Below, piece after piece: positions 8,655 through 16,167 of a DNA stretch of 64,000 bases. A program made the position numbers and the translations under genes. The stretch lies in NCBI RefSeq assembly GCF_000430025.1, contig NZ_AUCZ01000003.1, positions 310,001-374,000 on the forward strand. The letters are read 5' to 3'. Under the pieces are notes generated by a model that made no database searches, had not been told where the DNA came from, and was given only the letters and a program-made list of their open reading frames with translations. Position 1 is the first letter of the stretch. The number at the start of each line of letters is the position of its first letter. The stretch comes from Flavobacterium suncheonense GH29-5 = DSM 17707 (GTDB taxonomy: Bacteria > Bacteroidota > Bacteroidia > Flavobacteriales > Flavobacteriaceae).

Positions 8655-9098
8655 TCAGGAAACTTTTTTCTGATAGTAAAACGCCGGCAAAAACAACACC
8701 AGAAAAAGCGGTTGAATAAGAAAACGGCGGATATAAAAAAGCAGTCTGTAATCCGGATGTTGGGTCCAATGCAACAAGCCGAAGAAAACGGCAACCAGAA
8801 GCAAAAACAGCATCAGGTATAAGATTGCGGAAAACTTCACCAGCGAAAAATCCTTGAAGATGACATAAATGATTGCCAGTGAAACCACCGTATTCATCAG
8901 ATAGCGCAACAATAATCCCCAAAACAGCTTTACACTGTCGAACTGTGGCAAATCAGCCTCCTGGAAATCGCCTTTGAAAAAATCAAGAAACGGGTCGTAA
9001 AAAAGGGATGCCTCAAAAAAGCGAATGCCCGCCAAAACTACTACCAGCAAGGCGACAAGCGCTATCGCTCCTTTATTTCTTTTTAGCATGTTTAGCAT
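8655..9098 (-). CDS. Exosortase F system-associated membrane protein
   Basis: A 147-residue integral membrane protein with about four hydrophobic helices (ALVALLVVVLAGIRFF; LMNTVVSLAIIYVIF; ILYLMLFLLLVAVFFGLL; LIQPLFLVLFLPAFYY). Size, helix pattern and position directly after XrtF match the small protein that accompanies exosortase F in flavobacteria. I start it at Met codon 9098-9096; a second Met lies three codons on at 9089, and the frame also runs further upstream into xrtF coding sequence, which I discount. It overlaps the xrtF 3' end by about 25 bases, indicating translational coupling. Its biochemical role is unknown. Confidence 0.82.
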   Translation of the reverse strand: MLNMLKRNKGAIALVALLVVVLAGIRFFEASLFYDPFLDFFKGDFQEADLPQFDSVKLFWGLLLRYLMNTVVSLAIIYVIFKDFSLVKFSAILYLMLFLLLVAVFFGLLHWTQHPDYRLLFYIRRFLIQPLFLVLFLPAFYYQKKVS

Positions 9099-9630
9099 AT
9101 CCTGAAAATTTCTGAAGCCACAATACCCACAAAACAAAAACCACTGCGTAAATAAACAACGGAAAGACAACACCATGCAATAAATGTTCACTTTCGGGAT
9201 AATGGTAGAGCGCTATTGCCAAAAGTGCAATGCGAATGACGTTCAGCGCATGAATAATAAAACATCCTGTTACAATGTAGCCGACAGTTTTCAGCCACTT
9301 CGCAGAAAAAGCAAACACAAACGCCGCAAACAGTATCATCACACTTACCGCATTACAACCTTCGATAATACGGGCCACGAACTTTCCTTCATAGATTAAA
9401 TTCATGCAAGGTTCAATAGCGCTGGGTTCTACTTCCACCTCTTTTCCTAACACTTCCAACAATGATTTGGACTGTTTCGCAACCATTCGGGTAAAGCCAT
9501 CCAATTCCAGTCGCGCTTCATCAAACTGATTAAGGTACAATCCGTAACCTATCGTCAACACCGCGTACAGCACGAAAAACCTGAGGAGAAAAACAAAAAA
9601 AGGCCGGTATTGCAAAAAGACTTGTTTCAC
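9073..9630 (-). CDS. xrtF: Exosortase family protein XrtF
   Basis: A 185-residue polytopic membrane protein of the exosortase/archaeosortase family, which cleaves and transfers proteins carrying a C-terminal sorting signal. The catalytic triad is visible: Cys92 in IEGCNAVSV, Arg133 in LNVIRIA and His152 in LLHGVVF. A GTG start at 9630 gives the N-terminus VKQVFLQYRPFFVF; the open frame extends upstream but that part is AT-rich and looks intergenic. It overlaps the associated membrane-protein gene and is divergent from the methionine sulfoxide reductase gene. No obvious sorting-signal substrate is encoded beside it. Confidence 0.88.
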   Translation of the reverse strand: MKQVFLQYRPFFVFLLRFFVLYAVLTIGYGLYLNQFDEARLELDGFTRMVAKQSKSLLEVLGKEVEVEPSAIEPCMNLIYEGKFVARIIEGCNAVSVMILFAAFVFAFSAKWLKTVGYIVTGCFIIHALNVIRIALLAIALYHYPESEHLLHGVVFPLFIYAVVFVLWVLWLQKFSGYAKHAKKK

Positions 9631-9677
9631 GAATTTGATTTTAACAAAAATATAAAAATAAAAAAACGGCGATTCAA

Positions 9678-9685
9678 TACTTTTG
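9678..9685 (+). promoter_or_regulatory. Putative -7 box for the methionine sulfoxide reductase gene
   Basis: TACTTTTG matches TAnnTTTG and lies 16 bases before the ATG at 9702. No -33 TTTG at normal spacing was found. Confidence 0.45.
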
Positions 9686-9701
9686 CAGAAAACTAAAAAA
9701 C

Positions 9702-10157
9702 ATGCACTTTCAGGAATTACAGCCAAAAGTTACCAAAGTACTAGCACAAAACGGACTTTCCCGCGACGAGAAACTCAAAAACCTGTGTCAATTACTAACT
9801 GACAATATTGACTATTACAATTGGGTCGGTTTTTATTTTGCGAACCACGACACCAAAACGCTGCATTTAGGCCCTTATGTGGGAGCGCCCACCGATCACA
9901 CTGTGATTCCTTTTGGAAAAGGGATTTGCGGACAGGTGGCCGAGTCGAATACCAATTTTGTAGTGCCGGATGTTGCGGCGCAGGACAATTACATCGCCTG
10001 CAGTTTTACCGTGAAATCGGAAATTGTGGTACCGCTTTTTGTTAACGGCATCAACATCGGACAAATCGACATTGACAGTCATGTGATCGACCCGTTCACC
10101 GAAGCCGACGAACGCTTTCTGGAGTTTGTAAATCAGGAAGTTGCAAAATTATTTTAA
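9702..10157 (+). CDS. Free methionine-(R)-sulfoxide reductase (GAF domain)
   Basis: A 151-residue single GAF-domain enzyme that reduces free L-methionine-(R)-sulfoxide to methionine in the cytoplasm, using thioredoxin-type thiols. Family landmarks are YNWVGFYF near residue 39, GKGICGQVAE with Cys76, VPDV, YIACS with Cys100, and the SEIVVPLF motif, then a C-terminal acidic helix (FTEADERFLEFV). Cys76 and Cys100 are the likely redox cysteines; some family members have a third that I do not see here. The length is normal for the family. It is monocistronic and divergent from xrtF. Confidence 0.93.
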   Translation: MHFQELQPKVTKVLAQNGLSRDEKLKNLCQLLTDNIDYYNWVGFYFANHDTKTLHLGPYVGAPTDHTVIPFGKGICGQVAESNTNFVVPDVAAQDNYIACSFTVKSEIVVPLFVNGINIGQIDIDSHVIDPFTEADERFLEFVNQEVAKLF

Positions 10158-10175
10158 GGAAGTTTCGGCAAATAA

Positions 10176-10206
10176 TTTGTGATTCTGAAAAATAAAGTTA
10201 CCTTTG
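10176..10206 (+). promoter_or_regulatory. Promoter of rpsO (-33 TTTG, -7 TACCTTTG)
   Basis: TTTG at 10176-10179 and TACCTTTG at 10199-10206 are separated by 19 bases, a textbook Bacteroidota sigma-ABfr-type promoter. Transcription would start near 10211-10213, giving a leader of about 50 bases. Confidence 0.75.
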
Positions 10207-10214
10207 CACCCGTA

Positions 10215-10229
10215 TTGAGATCGTCTCAA
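10215..10229 (+). promoter_or_regulatory. Inverted repeat in the rpsO leader
   Basis: TTGAGA and TCTCAA flank TCG, forming a 6-bp hairpin at the very start of the predicted rpsO leader. S15 controls its own mRNA through leader structures in several bacteria, so this could be part of such an element. That role is inference. Confidence 0.35.
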
Positions 10230-10260
10230 TCTGCATAATAATCATTTTAATAATATTAGC

Positions 10261-10530
10261 ATGTATTTAACTAAAGAAGTAAAAGCCGATCTTTTCGCGA
10301 AACACGGAGGAAAAGCTGAGAACACAGGTTCTGCTGAAGGACAAATCGCTTTGTTCACATTCAGAATCAATCACCTGACCGGACACTTGAAAGCTAATCG
10401 TCACGATTACAACACCGAGCGTTCGTTAGTGAAATTGGTAGGTAAAAGAAGAAGTCTTCTTGACTACTTAAAGAAAAAAGATATCAACAGATATCGTGCG
10501 ATTATCAAAGAATTAAACATCAGAAAATAA
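10261..10530 (+). CDS. rpsO: 30S ribosomal protein S15
   Basis: An 89-residue S15, the usual length. It binds the central domain of 16S rRNA early in 30S assembly. Recognisable segments are the TGSAEGQIALFTFRINHLTGHL helix region, the HDYNTERSLVKLVGKRR loop that contacts rRNA, and LLDYLKKKDINRYRAIIKEL at the end. It has its own strong promoter and ends at a terminator, with pnp downstream; the rpsO-pnp order is conserved in many bacteria. No Shine-Dalgarno sequence precedes the ATG, as expected in this phylum. Confidence 0.98.
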   Translation: MYLTKEVKADLFAKHGGKAENTGSAEGQIALFTFRINHLTGHLKANRHDYNTERSLVKLVGKRRSLLDYLKKKDINRYRAIIKELNIRK

Positions 10531-10538
10531 TCATGAAG

Positions 10539-10565
10539 AAGAGGTGCCTGCGCGCCTCTTTTTGT
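10539..10565 (+). terminator. Intrinsic terminator after rpsO
   Basis: AAGAGGTGC (10539-10547) pairs with GCGCCTCTT (10552-10560) around a 4-nt loop, followed by a T tract. It starts 9 bases after the rpsO stop and may attenuate read-through into pnp. Confidence 0.85.
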
Positions 10566-10679
10566 TTTGTATATTTTGACAGAAAAAAGTTTGGTTTTTC
10601 ATTGGGTATTAGACAACTACACACAACAACACAACAACAACACAACTGAGACCCTTTGTTTAATTAAGAATTAAATTTT

Positions 10680-12848
10680 ATGATTCCTAAGGTTACCCAA
10701 GAAATTATCGATTTGGGAGACGGTAGAACCATCTCAATCGAAACAGGAAAACTAGCCAAACAAGCCGACGGTTCTGTCGTGGTTCGTATGGGCGATGCAA
10801 TGTTATTAGCAACGGCAGTATCTGCCCGTACTGCCAATCCAGGAGTGGATTTTCTACCTTTAACCGTAGATTATCGTGAAAAATTTGCCGCTGCGGGACG
10901 TTTCCCGGGAGGTTTTTTCAAAAGAGAAGCGCGTCCGAGTGACAGCGAAGTGTTAACCATGCGTTTGGTAGACCGTGTATTGCGTCCGTTATTCCCGGAT
11001 GATTATCACGCGGAAACGCAAATCATGATTCAGTTAATGTCGCACGACGACAACGTAATGCCGGATGCCTTGGCAGGTTTAGCGGCTTCTGCGTGTTTAG
11101 CTGTGTCTGACATTCCTTTCTACAATTTAATTTCCGAAGTGCGCGTAGGCCGTGTGGACGGAAAATTCGTCATCAACCCGAGCCGTGAGCAATTGGAGGT
11201 ATCCGACATCGACATGATGATTGGTGCTTCTGCTGATTCTGTATGTATGGTGGAAGGTGAGATGAAAGAGATTTCAGAAAGCGAAATGGTGGAAGCCATC
11301 AAATTTGCACACGAAGCCATCAAAGTTCAGATTGCCGCTCAGGAACGCATGCGTGCTGCAGTTGGCGCTCCGGCATACCGCGAATACGAAACAGAGAAAA
11401 CAGACGAGGCAGTTTACGCAAAAGTAAAAGCCGCCGCTTACGATAAATATTACGCTATTGCTCAGGAAGCTTCTTCCAAACAAGAGCGCAGCGAAAAATT
11501 TACTGCTATCAAAGAAGAGGTAAAAGCCTTATTCACTGAAGAAGAATATGCCGAAAATGCAGATTTAGCAGAATTGGTATCCAAATATATCTACAAAACA
11601 CAGAAAGAAGCAGTACGCAACGTAGTCCTTGAAAAAGGAACACGTCTTGACGGTAGAAAAACCACAGACATCCGTCCTATCTGGTCGGAAGTGGATTATT
11701 TACCATCGGCACACGGATCGGCTATCTTTACCCGTGGGGAAACTCAGGCGTTAGCTACCGTAACTCTTGGAACTTCAAGAGAAGCCAACATAATCGACTT
11801 GCCTTCAGAACAAGGTGAAGAGCGTTTCTACTTACACTACAACTTCCCTCCTTTCTCTACCGGTGAAGCAAAACCGTTAAGAGGAACTTCAAGAAGAGAA
11901 GTTGGCCACGGAAACTTGGCACAGCGTGCTTTAAAAAACATGATTCCTGCCGATTGTCCTTATACCATCCGCGTGGTGTCTGAAGTATTGGAGTCGAACG
12001 GTTCGTCATCGATGGCGACGGTTTGTTCCGGAACTTTAGCATTAATGGATGCCGGTGTACAAATGATCAAACCGGTTTCCGGAATTGCGATGGGATTAAT
12101 CACAGACGGTCAGAAATTTGCCGTATTGTCGGATATTTTAGGAGACGAAGATCACTTGGGTGATATGGACTTCAAAGTAACCGGTACTGCTGATGGTATT
12201 ACCGCTTGTCAGATGGACATCAAAATCGACGGTTTGCGTTACGACATCATGGAGCAGGCTTTAGAGCAAGCCCGTGACGGACGTTTACACATCTTAGGAA
12301 AAATAACGGAAACTCTGGCTCAGCCAAGACCAACCGTAAAACCTAAAGCACCGAAAATCGTGATGACCACCATCCCTGGAAGCTTCATCGGAGCTTTGAT
12401 CGGACCGGGCGGAAAAGTGATTCAGGAATTACAGAAAGCCACAGAAACCACCATCGTTATCAACGAAGTGGATGAACAAGGTATCGTAGAAATTTTAGGA
12501 ACCAACCAAGCCGGAATTGACGCTGTTTTAGCGAAAATCGATTCGATTATCTTCAAACCGCAGGTTGGGGAATCTTACGAAGTAAAAGTCGTGAAAATGT
12601 TAGATTTCGGAGCCGTAGTGGAATACACCAAAGCCCCAGGAAACGAAGTATTGTTACACGTTTCGGAGTTGGCTTGGGAACGCACTGAAAAACCATCCGA
12701 CGTAGTAAATATGGGCGATGTTTTCATGGTGAAATATTTAGGCATAGACCCTAAAACCCGTAAGGAAAAAGTATCCCGCAAGCAGTTGTTACCAAGACCG
12801 CCGCGCGAGGAGAAAAAAGAAGTGAAAAAAGAAAATCCTCAAGGTTAA
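10680..12848 (+). CDS. pnp: Polyribonucleotide nucleotidyltransferase (PNPase)
   Basis: A 722-residue 3'-5' phosphorolytic exoribonuclease, full length for the family. Domains in order: RNase PH 1 (about 1-145, with [12 protein letters not shown]), helical linker, RNase PH 2 (about 320-550, with [11 protein letters not shown] and the acidic site [18 protein letters not shown]), KH ([15 protein letters not shown] near 575) and S1 ([27 protein letters not shown] near 640). It acts in mRNA decay as a ring-shaped trimer. The 5' leader from about 10611 is a strikingly ACA-rich, G-poor tract. A good terminator follows. Confidence 0.98.
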   Translation: MIPKVTQEIIDLGDGRTISIETGKLAKQADGSVVVRMGDAMLLATAVSARTANPGVDFLPLTVDYREKFAAAGRFPGGFFKREARPSDSEVLTMRLVDRVLRPLFPDDYHAETQIMIQLMSHDDNVMPDALAGLAASACLAVSDIPFYNLISEVRVGRVDGKFVINPSREQLEVSDIDMMIGASADSVCMVEGEMKEISESEMVEAIKFAHEAIKVQIAAQERMRAAVGAPAYREYETEKTDEAVYAKVKAAAYDKYYAIAQEASSKQERSEKFTAIKEEVKALFTEEEYAENADLAELVSKYIYKTQKEAVRNVVLEKGTRLDGRKTTDIRPIWSEVDYLPSAHGSAIFTRGETQALATVTLGTSREANIIDLPSEQGEERFYLHYNFPPFSTGEAKPLRGTSRREVGHGNLAQRALKNMIPADCPYTIRVVSEVLESNGSSSMATVCSGTLALMDAGVQMIKPVSGIAMGLITDGQKFAVLSDILGDEDHLGDMDFKVTGTADGITACQMDIKIDGLRYDIMEQALEQARDGRLHILGKITETLAQPRPTVKPKAPKIVMTTIPGSFIGALIGPGGKVIQELQKATETTIVINEVDEQGIVEILGTNQAGIDAVLAKIDSIIFKPQVGESYEVKVVKMLDFGAVVEYTKAPGNEVLLHVSELAWERTEKPSDVVNMGDVFMVKYLGIDPKTRKEKVSRKQLLPRPPREEKKEVKKENPQG

Positions 12849-12873
12849 TTGCAATTAATTAATTCATAGGTTG

Positions 12874-12904
12874 AACCCTGTTTCTCACGAAGCAGGGTTT
12901 TTTT
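12874..12904 (+). terminator. Intrinsic terminator after pnp
   Basis: An 11-bp stem (12874-12884 with 12889-12899, one G-T pair) closed by the tetraloop TCAC is followed by a run of Ts, 25 bases past the pnp stop. Confidence 0.88.
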
Positions 12905-13007
12905 ATTAAATCAACCCAAAATCAGAACCGTTAATCGATTATAAATAGTCAATTTAAACGAAGAAAAAAAATATATCTAAATTTATGGTAATGAAATGAT
13001 TAAGGTT

Positions 13008-13703
13008 ATGAAAAAAATTATTCTCCTTTTCTTTTTAAGCATTTTTACGTTAGGCTGTAACAGTAGTGACGACCCTGCTTCCGCTACTGATGACGGTTTA
13101 GCAACGGCTCCGGAAGCAAAAGCAGAATATGATGACAGCAATTTCGGTATTTACAAAGGGATTTTTGTTGGCTCCTCCGGAACGGTGTACGTAAACCTCA
13201 ATAACTCGGGAAATATTTCAGCAAAGCTTGTTATAGACGGCATGACGTACAACTTCACAACATCGGAAAACGTTATGGAAGGAGTTGCCATCAGTAACCT
13301 GACTTTTACCAGCGGCGAAAGTTCATTTGAATTTAATGTCTCGGCAACCGGAGAAGAACCCTTAATTGAAAACATCGTCATCGACGGACACCCCGATTCT
13401 TATGTTCAGATTTTTAAAGAATATTCATTTGCTCAGATTAAATGCTATTTAGGTAGTTTTTCCGGTGACGACAGCGGGGTGTTTAATTTAGCTACAACCG
13501 CGGACGGCTATGCTTTGGGACTGGTCGTTCCCAATGGCGAAACCTCGGCGATTTATTTGGACGGAACCATCACCGGAACTTCACTCAGCGGTACATTCGA
13601 AGGTGGGAATTTTTCCGGCACCCTCAACGGAAACACCATTAGTGGTATATGGCAAAATTCGGTTCCGGAAAGCGGCACTTGGTTGGGAACTCGTAAATTA
13701 TAA
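13008..13703 (+). CDS. Lipoprotein of unknown function
   Basis: A 231-residue predicted lipoprotein. The signal peptide MKKIILLFFLSIFTLGC ends in a lipobox with the acylated Cys17, followed by a flexible Ser/Asp/Ala stretch. The rest is Gly-, Ser- and Thr-rich with repeated beta-type segments (GIFVGSSGTVYVNLNNSGN; YLGSFSGDDSGVFNLATTADG; GTITGTSLSGTFEGGNFSGTL), suggesting two related beta-sheet modules. I recognise no enzymatic motif. I start at 13008 because it gives a standard signal peptide; an in-frame ATG lies four codons upstream at 12996. It stands alone between the pnp and rpoD units. Confidence 0.75.
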   Translation: MKKIILLFFLSIFTLGCNSSDDPASATDDGLATAPEAKAEYDDSNFGIYKGIFVGSSGTVYVNLNNSGNISAKLVIDGMTYNFTTSENVMEGVAISNLTFTSGESSFEFNVSATGEEPLIENIVIDGHPDSYVQIFKEYSFAQIKCYLGSFSGDDSGVFNLATTADGYALGLVVPNGETSAIYLDGTITGTSLSGTFEGGNFSGTLNGNTISGIWQNSVPESGTWLGTRKL

Positions 13704-13725
13704 GGTTAGTTAGTTATTGTAACAA

Positions 13726-13770
13726 CAGTACTTTTAAACAGCTTTGTTTTTAAGTACTGTTTTATTTTAA
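13726..13770 (+). terminator. Intrinsic terminator after the lipoprotein gene
   Basis: AACAGTACTT (13726-13735) pairs with AAGTACTGTT (13754-13763), with extra A-T pairing inside the loop and a T-rich tail. Confidence 0.8.
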
Positions 13771-13829
13771 AATTTTTTGTAACTTTTTGAAACCCGATTA
13801 CGTATAACTACCTGAACACTTAAAAAGAT

Positions 13830-13835
13830 AAGGAG
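13830..13835 (+). promoter_or_regulatory. Shine-Dalgarno-like AAGGAG upstream of rpoD
   Basis: AAGGAG sits 9 bases before the rpoD ATG at 13845. In Bacteroidota the 16S rRNA tail is normally sequestered and most genes lack such a motif, so its presence here is unusual and supports this start codon. Confidence 0.55.
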
Positions 13836-13844
13836 AAACAATTA

Positions 13845-14708
13845 ATGAGACAGCTCAAAATTACTAAGCAGGTAACCAATCGTGAAACTGCTTCCTTAGA
13901 CAAATACCTTCAGGAAATTGGTAAAGTAGACCTGATTACGGCAGATGAAGAGGTAGAATTAGCACAGCGAATTAAAGCCGGCGATCAGAGAGCCTTGGAA
14001 AAATTGACCAAAGCCAATTTACGTTTCGTTGTTTCCGTAGCGAAACAATATCAGAACCAGGGATTAACCTTACCCGATTTAATTAACGAAGGTAATTTAG
14101 GTTTAATTAAAGCCGCACAACGTTTCGATGAAACCCGTGGTTTTAAATTTATTTCGTATGCCGTATGGTGGATTCGTCAGTCAATCCTTCAGGCATTAGC
14201 CGAACAGTCGCGCATTGTTCGTTTACCGTTGAACAAAATCGGTTCGATTAACAAGATTAACAAAATGTATGCGTTGCTGGAGCAATCGCAGGAACGCGCT
14301 CCTTCAGCCGAAGAGATTGCAGCAGAGTTAGACATGACCGTTAATGACGTTAAAGAGAGCATGAAAAACTCCGGACGTCACCTGTCGATGGATGCCCCGC
14401 TTGTGGAAGGGGAAGATTCCAACTTATACGACGTTTTACGTTCGGGAGAATCGCCAAATCCGGACAGAGAACTGATTCACGAATCGCTTCGCACCGAAAT
14501 CGAAAGAGCCCTGGAAACGTTAACCCCAAGAGAAGCAGACGTAGTGCGTTTGTATTTCGGATTGGGCGATCAACATCCGATGACTCTGGAGGAAATCGGC
14601 GAAACTTTCGATTTGACCCGCGAGCGTGTGCGTCAGATTAAAGAAAAAGCAATTCGCAGGTTAAAACACACATCCAGAAGCAAGATTCTTAAAACTTACT
14701 TAGGATAA
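13845..14708 (+). CDS. rpoD: Primary RNA polymerase sigma factor (RpoD/SigA type)
   Basis: A 287-residue sigma-70 factor, the short Bacteroidota form lacking the long region 1.1 of the Escherichia coli protein. Visible regions: 1.2 ([18 protein letters not shown]), 2 ([37 protein letters not shown] and [16 protein letters not shown]), 3 ([23 protein letters not shown]) and 4 ([15 protein letters not shown] ... [29 protein letters not shown]). It directs transcription from the TTTG/TAnnTTTG promoters seen across this window. It is preceded by an unusual AAGGAG motif and followed by two hairpins. Confidence 0.97.
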   Translation: MRQLKITKQVTNRETASLDKYLQEIGKVDLITADEEVELAQRIKAGDQRALEKLTKANLRFVVSVAKQYQNQGLTLPDLINEGNLGLIKAAQRFDETRGFKFISYAVWWIRQSILQALAEQSRIVRLPLNKIGSINKINKMYALLEQSQERAPSAEEIAAELDMTVNDVKESMKNSGRHLSMDAPLVEGEDSNLYDVLRSGESPNPDRELIHESLRTEIERALETLTPREADVVRLYFGLGDQHPMTLEEIGETFDLTRERVRQIKEKAIRRLKHTSRSKILKTYLG

Positions 14709-14803
14709 TTTGGAAAAATCAGAAAAAAGTTGTAAATTGAATTGTTTATTTTAACTTTACGGCTCAAAATTTGATAGTTATTCTTTAAAATATTGAACGC
14801 AAC

Positions 14804-14829
14804 AACAGTTTCAATAACTGTTCGTTTTT
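14804..14829 (+). terminator. First hairpin downstream of rpoD
   Basis: AACAGTT (14804-14810) pairs with AACTGTT (14816-14822) around TCAAT, followed by CG and a T tract. It lies about 95 bases after the rpoD stop. Confidence 0.55.
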
Positions 14830-14842
14830 TGATTGATGATTG

Positions 14843-14875
14843 AAACTCCGGCTGATTACCGGAGTTTTGCTTTTT
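14843..14875 (+). terminator. Second, stronger terminator downstream of rpoD
   Basis: AAACTCCGG (14843-14851) pairs with CCGGAGTTT (14859-14867) around a 7-nt loop, with a T-rich tail. Together with the weaker hairpin at 14804 it separates rpoD from rpe. Confidence 0.85.
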
Positions 14876-14935
14876 ATTACAAGTTACATTAGCACAAATT
14901 CTTCTTAACAAAATGTATAACTTTAAACTTTAAGT

Positions 14936-14943
14936 TATCTTTG
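14936..14943 (+). promoter_or_regulatory. Putative -7 box of rpe
   Basis: TATCTTTG matches TAnnTTTG; the predicted transcript would begin with an ACAAC-rich leader before the ATG at 14974. No matching -33 TTTG was seen. Confidence 0.5.
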
Positions 14944-14973
14944 CACCACAAACAACAACACAATTTATTTACA

Positions 14974-15639
14974 ATGAGCAAACAAGCTATCATAGCACCT
15001 TCTGTACTTGCCGCCGATTTCGCCAATTTACAGCGCGATATCGAAATGATTAACACCAGCCAGGCCGATTGGTTTCACATCGACATCATGGACGGTGTTT
15101 TTGTGCCCAACATTTCTTTTGGCATGCCGGTTCTGGAAGCCATCAACAAACACGCTAAAAAAACCATCGATGTCCATTTGATGATTGTTGATCCGGACCG
15201 CTACATCAAAACGTTTAAAGCCTTGGGTTCCGATATTTTAACGGTGCATTACGAAGCCTGTACCCACTTACACCGAACGCTTCAGGCCATCAAAGCAGAA
15301 GGCATGAAAGCCGGTGTAGCCTTGAATCCGCATACAAATGTTTCACTCCTGGAAGATGTTATCAACGACATTGACTTGGTTTGCCTCATGAGCGTGAATC
15401 CGGGGTTTGGCGGTCAGTCTTTTATCGAAAACACCTATAAAAAAATAAGACAGCTTAAGGAGATCATTACCCGAAACGGCGCTTCAACACTAATTGAAAT
15501 TGACGGTGGTGTAACCGACAAAAACGCAAAACAACTGACGGAAGCCGGTGCTGATGTTCTGGTAGCCGGAAGTTTCGTATTCCGGGCCGAAGACCCGATT
15601 GCTACAATAGCCGATTTAAAGAAAATCACTACCCTGTAA
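14974..15639 (+). CDS. rpe: Ribulose-phosphate 3-epimerase
   Basis: A 221-residue TIM-barrel enzyme that interconverts ribulose 5-phosphate and xylulose 5-phosphate in the pentose phosphate pathway. Family motifs are IAPSVLAADFANL at the start, the metal-site HIDIMDGVFVPNISFG, HLMI(VDP), LMSVNPGFGGQSF and the phosphate-binding EIDGGV ... GADVLVAGSFVF near the end. The Met at 14974 (MSKQAI) is chosen because the upstream part of the frame overlaps the -7 box and leader. It ends against a perfect bidirectional terminator shared with the CBS gene. Confidence 0.97.
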   Translation: MSKQAIIAPSVLAADFANLQRDIEMINTSQADWFHIDIMDGVFVPNISFGMPVLEAINKHAKKTIDVHLMIVDPDRYIKTFKALGSDILTVHYEACTHLHRTLQAIKAEGMKAGVALNPHTNVSLLEDVINDIDLVCLMSVNPGFGGQSFIENTYKKIRQLKEIITRNGASTLIEIDGGVTDKNAKQLTEAGADVLVAGSFVFRAEDPIATIADLKKITTL

Positions 15640-15644
15640 AAACC

Positions 15645-15672
15645 AAAAAGCGCTGAATTCAGCGCTTTTTTT
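15645..15672. terminator. Bidirectional terminator between rpe and the CBS gene
   Basis: AAAAAGCGCTGAA (15645-15657) and TTCAGCGCTTTTT (15658-15670) form a perfect inverted repeat centred on GAATTC, serving two convergent genes. It abuts the stop codon of the minus-strand gene. Confidence 0.9.
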
Positions 15673-16093
15673 AATTGTATTGCTCTAAGAGGTATTTTAT
15701 CAGATCGGTAGTGGTTACAATGCCAACCAGCAAATCTCCGGTACAAACCGGAAGTGCGTGAAACTCATTGGCAGCCAGTATTTCCGCCGTTTCTTTGATG
15801 GTCGTATCGGGTGAAACACTTACCACTTTTTTCGTCATTACCTGCTCCAAAGTAAACATGTTGTACACCGTAGTGTCTACCACTTCATCGTCATCATCTA
15901 CCGCATCGGCAAAAGAGATTCGTAACAAATCGGTATAACTCAACATTCCGATGATATGATTTCCGTTCACTACCGGAATGTGTCGGATTTTATGACTTTT
16001 AAAAAGACTTTCGGCCTTAGTCAGATCATCCGTGAGGTTGAGCTTAACAATATTCTGTGTCATGATAGTCGACACGGGCACATGCTGTTTCAT
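15671..16093 (-). CDS. Tandem CBS-domain protein
   Basis: A 140-residue cytoplasmic protein made of two CBS motifs (a Bateman module): the first from about 5-60 (VSTIMTQNIVKLNLTDDLTKAESLF ... HIPVVNGNHIIGMLSYTDLLR), the second from about 80-138 (VMTKKVVSVSPDTTIKETAEIL ... ALPVCTGDLLVGIVTTTDLIKYLL). Such modules bind adenine nucleotides and usually regulate a partner; no catalytic domain is attached here. The gene is monocistronic, and no neighbouring gene points to a target. The ORF length and both domain signatures make the call safe, the function open. Confidence 0.92.
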   Translation of the reverse strand: MKQHVPVSTIMTQNIVKLNLTDDLTKAESLFKSHKIRHIPVVNGNHIIGMLSYTDLLRISFADAVDDDDEVVDTTVYNMFTLEQVMTKKVVSVSPDTTIKETAEILAANEFHALPVCTGDLLVGIVTTTDLIKYLLEQYN

Positions 16094-16167
16094 AACCGTA
16101 ATGCATTGATTATCAATAAAATTACCGTTATAAAATTACAAAATACCTGATAAAAATCAGCGGATAA

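Noticed and set aside
9099..9191. N-terminal extension of the exosortase F-associated protein
   Set aside because: The extra residues come from translating the xrtF 3' end in another frame; the Met at 9098 gives a normal N-terminus.
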